From Sphingobium vermicomposti (GTDB taxonomy: Bacteria; Pseudomonadota; Alphaproteobacteria; Sphingomonadales; Sphingomonadaceae), in assembly GCF_011762025.1 (NCBI RefSeq), contig NZ_JAASQR010000003.1:620001-684000 (forward strand): a stretch of DNA of 64,000 bases, written 5' to 3'. Positions 62,930 to 64,000 of the stretch are shown piece by piece. Within the stretch, counting starts at the first letter, position 1. Each line of letters begins with the position of its first letter. Below the pieces are notes generated by a model that had not been told where the DNA came from, did no database searches, and worked only from the letters and a program-made list of their open reading frames with translations. The translations under genes and the position numbers were made by a program.

Positions 62930-64000
62930 TTACGCCTTTTGGCTGCGGAACAAGGCCCGGTCATCCGGGCCGAAGCCCCAGCGCCAGATGACCAGGCCAT
63001 AGACGCCCAATATCGTCGCGATGCCAAAGACCAGCTCCACCCATTCAAAGCGGGGGGGCAGCGCGACGAAGACCCCACCGGCGGCGCAGGCAACCGCGGA
63101 CGCGCCCAGCAGCGGCCAGCGCCAGGCATTGACCCGCGCGCCTAAAAGCCGGGCGAGCAATCGCGCCTTTACCACTGCCCCGACGCCGAGCGCGATGCAC
63201 AGTGCGAGCGCGGGCGCGGCGGCGATCGCCACCTGCGACAGGCCCATGTCCCGTGCCGCCAGGATAAGGGCGAAGCTGAGCAAAGCCTGCAGCCCGATCA
63301 TCATCAGCGATATCATGAGGTTGCGATGCCGCGCGATATAGACCAGCGCCGATTCGCTGACGACGGCGGTGGCGGCGACGACCTCCGCCAGCAGTAGGAA
63401 GGCGAGCGCGCCCGTTCCGCCGACAAAATGCGGACCGACCAGACCCATCACCGCTTCACCGGGAATGCCCAGCGCCAACGCGATCCCCGCCTGCGCGGCA
63501 ATGATCCAGAAACCGACCTGGCTCACCTGCCGGGCGATGGCGGTCAGATTGCCTTCCGCCAGATTGCGGGTGATGACCGGACCCAATATCGGGTCGAAAC
63601 TGGTCTTGAGCTTTTGGGGCAGGGACGCGACCTGCTGTGCGACATAATAGACGCCGACCGCCGCGGGGCTGACGAAGAGGCCCAGGATCGCCAGATCCAG
63701 TCGACGCGACCCCCATTCGATGCCGTCCGCAGCCGCCAGCGGCAGGTTGCGCCGCGCCAGCCGCAAGAGACGGCCAAAGTCGGGACGCCAGCCATGGGGA
63801 ATACCATAATGGCGGGTCATGGGAATGATCGACGCCACCAACGCGGCGAACATCGACAGCACATAGGATAGGATGAGGCCGTCGCGGGTCGAATAAAAGG
63901 CGAAGGCGAACGCGCCGATGCTGATCGCCCAGGGCTCTATGATCGACCGCGCGCGCACTGTCGCCCCGACGTCGAAACGATAGGCGCAGGCCGCCAGCGC
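62930..64000 (-). CDS. Polysaccharide flippase of the oligosaccharide/MATE type, 3' part
   Basis: The frame is open from the right edge (base 64000) to the stop at 62930, so the start is missing. The visible 356 residues contain about ten hydrophobic helices typical of Wzx-like flippases (PAVGVYYVAQQVASLPQKLKTSFDPI and on). It would move lipid-linked sugars or polysaccharide units across the inner membrane. It converges on the PfkB kinase gene with 21 bases between stop codons. Confidence 0.82.
   Translation of the reverse strand, partial: ALAACAYRFDVGATVRARSIIEPWAISIGAFAFAFYSTRDGLILSYVLSMFAALVASIIPMTRHYGIPHGWRPDFGRLLRLARRNLPLAAADGIEWGSRRLDLAILGLFVSPAAVGVYYVAQQVASLPQKLKTSFDPILGPVITRNLAEGNLTAIARQVSQVGFWIIAAQAGIALALGIPGEAVMGLVGPHFVGGTGALAFLLLAEVVAATAVVSESALVYIARHRNLMISLMMIGLQALLSFALILAARDMGLSQVAIAAAPALALCIALGVGAVVKARLLARLLGARVNAWRWPLLGASAVACAAGGVFVALPPRFEWVELVFGIATILGVYGLVIWRWGFGPDDRALFRSQKA

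Noticed and set aside
1-64000. CRISPR array, prophage, integrase, transposase or rRNA operon
   Set aside because: No regularly spaced repeats, no phage or transposase-like proteins and no rRNA sequence were seen on either strand.

Overview
The window is a stretch of high-GC, densely packed chromosome from an alphaproteobacterium, most probably a member of the Sphingomonadaceae (Sphingomonas/Sphingobium type). This placement is inferred from gene content and order: a SciP-type CtrA inhibitor, the infA-maf-rng-yacG block ending in tRNA-Phe, a COQ9-family protein, the ribBX form of the riboflavin gene, the rsmB-rpe-heparinase-purH block, DUF1674, and scattered GTTCGGGCTGAGCCTGTCGAAG and GTGCTCCTGCGAAGGCAGGAG repeats. 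I see no insertion sequence, prophage, integrase, CRISPR array or rRNA. One tRNA gene (Phe, GAA) is present.

Layout. 1-3.1 kb (+): the 3' part of a molybdopterin oxidoreductase of the FdhF/YdeP type, its maturation factor fdhD, and a dicarboxylate/amino-acid:cation symporter. 3.1-9.4 kb (-): a tight six-gene operon (MFS transporter, TIM-barrel sugar isomerase, Gfo/Idh/MocA oxidoreductase, cytochrome c, Tat-type small subunit, GMC flavoprotein) that looks like a 3-keto-sugar oxidation system; a LacI-type palindrome lies in front of it. 9.7-11.4 kb (-): a KstD-like flavoprotein with its own palindrome. 11.8-15.2 kb (-): tRNA-Phe, yacG, rng, maf, infA, bioA. 15.3-23.8 kb (-): DUF4168 protein, M13 peptidase, DUF445 protein and an RND pump with its adaptor. 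24-25.5 kb: two GlsB/YeaQ membrane proteins facing each other, sciP and a small unknown gene.

25.6-35.6 kb (+): mnmA, hisG (short form), hisD, nusB, thiL, hppA (proton-pumping pyrophosphatase), bioF, bioD and an Old Yellow Enzyme. 35.7-40.3 kb (-): riboflavin cluster (unknown membrane protein, ribD, ribE, ribBX with an N-terminal helix-turn-helix, ribH) beside a TonB-like gene. 40.5-43.9 kb (+): COQ9 family, feoA, feoB, ssb. 44-46 kb (-): galU, an unknown gene, and a 57-residue DUF1674 gene that is easy to miss. 46-53.2 kb (+): htpX, rsmB, a small PAS-like protein, rpe, heparinase II/III-like, purH. 53.3-57 kb (+): an envelope-glycan type operon (UDP-galactopyranose-mutase-like flavoprotein, GtrA, a 606-residue GT-C-like membrane protein). 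57-64 kb: Tat-exported MsrB and a NatAB-type ABC exporter (-), queG (+), a lipoprotein and an EI24 protein (-), a PfkB kinase (+) and the 3' part of a flippase (-).

How the genes work together. Most of the window is housekeeping: biotin (bioA, bioF, bioD; bioB is not here), riboflavin (no recognisable GTP cyclohydrolase II active site here), histidine, purine, queuosine and ferrous iron uptake. The parts most worth a second look are the 3-keto-sugar operon with its operator, the DNA-binding-domain/RibBX fusion with an 18-bp palindrome at its own promoter, the GT-C/GtrA/flavoprotein operon, and the short RNase E/G that lacks the zinc link and is translationally joined to the zinc protein YacG. 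All assignments rest on reading the sequence and translations; no database search was run.
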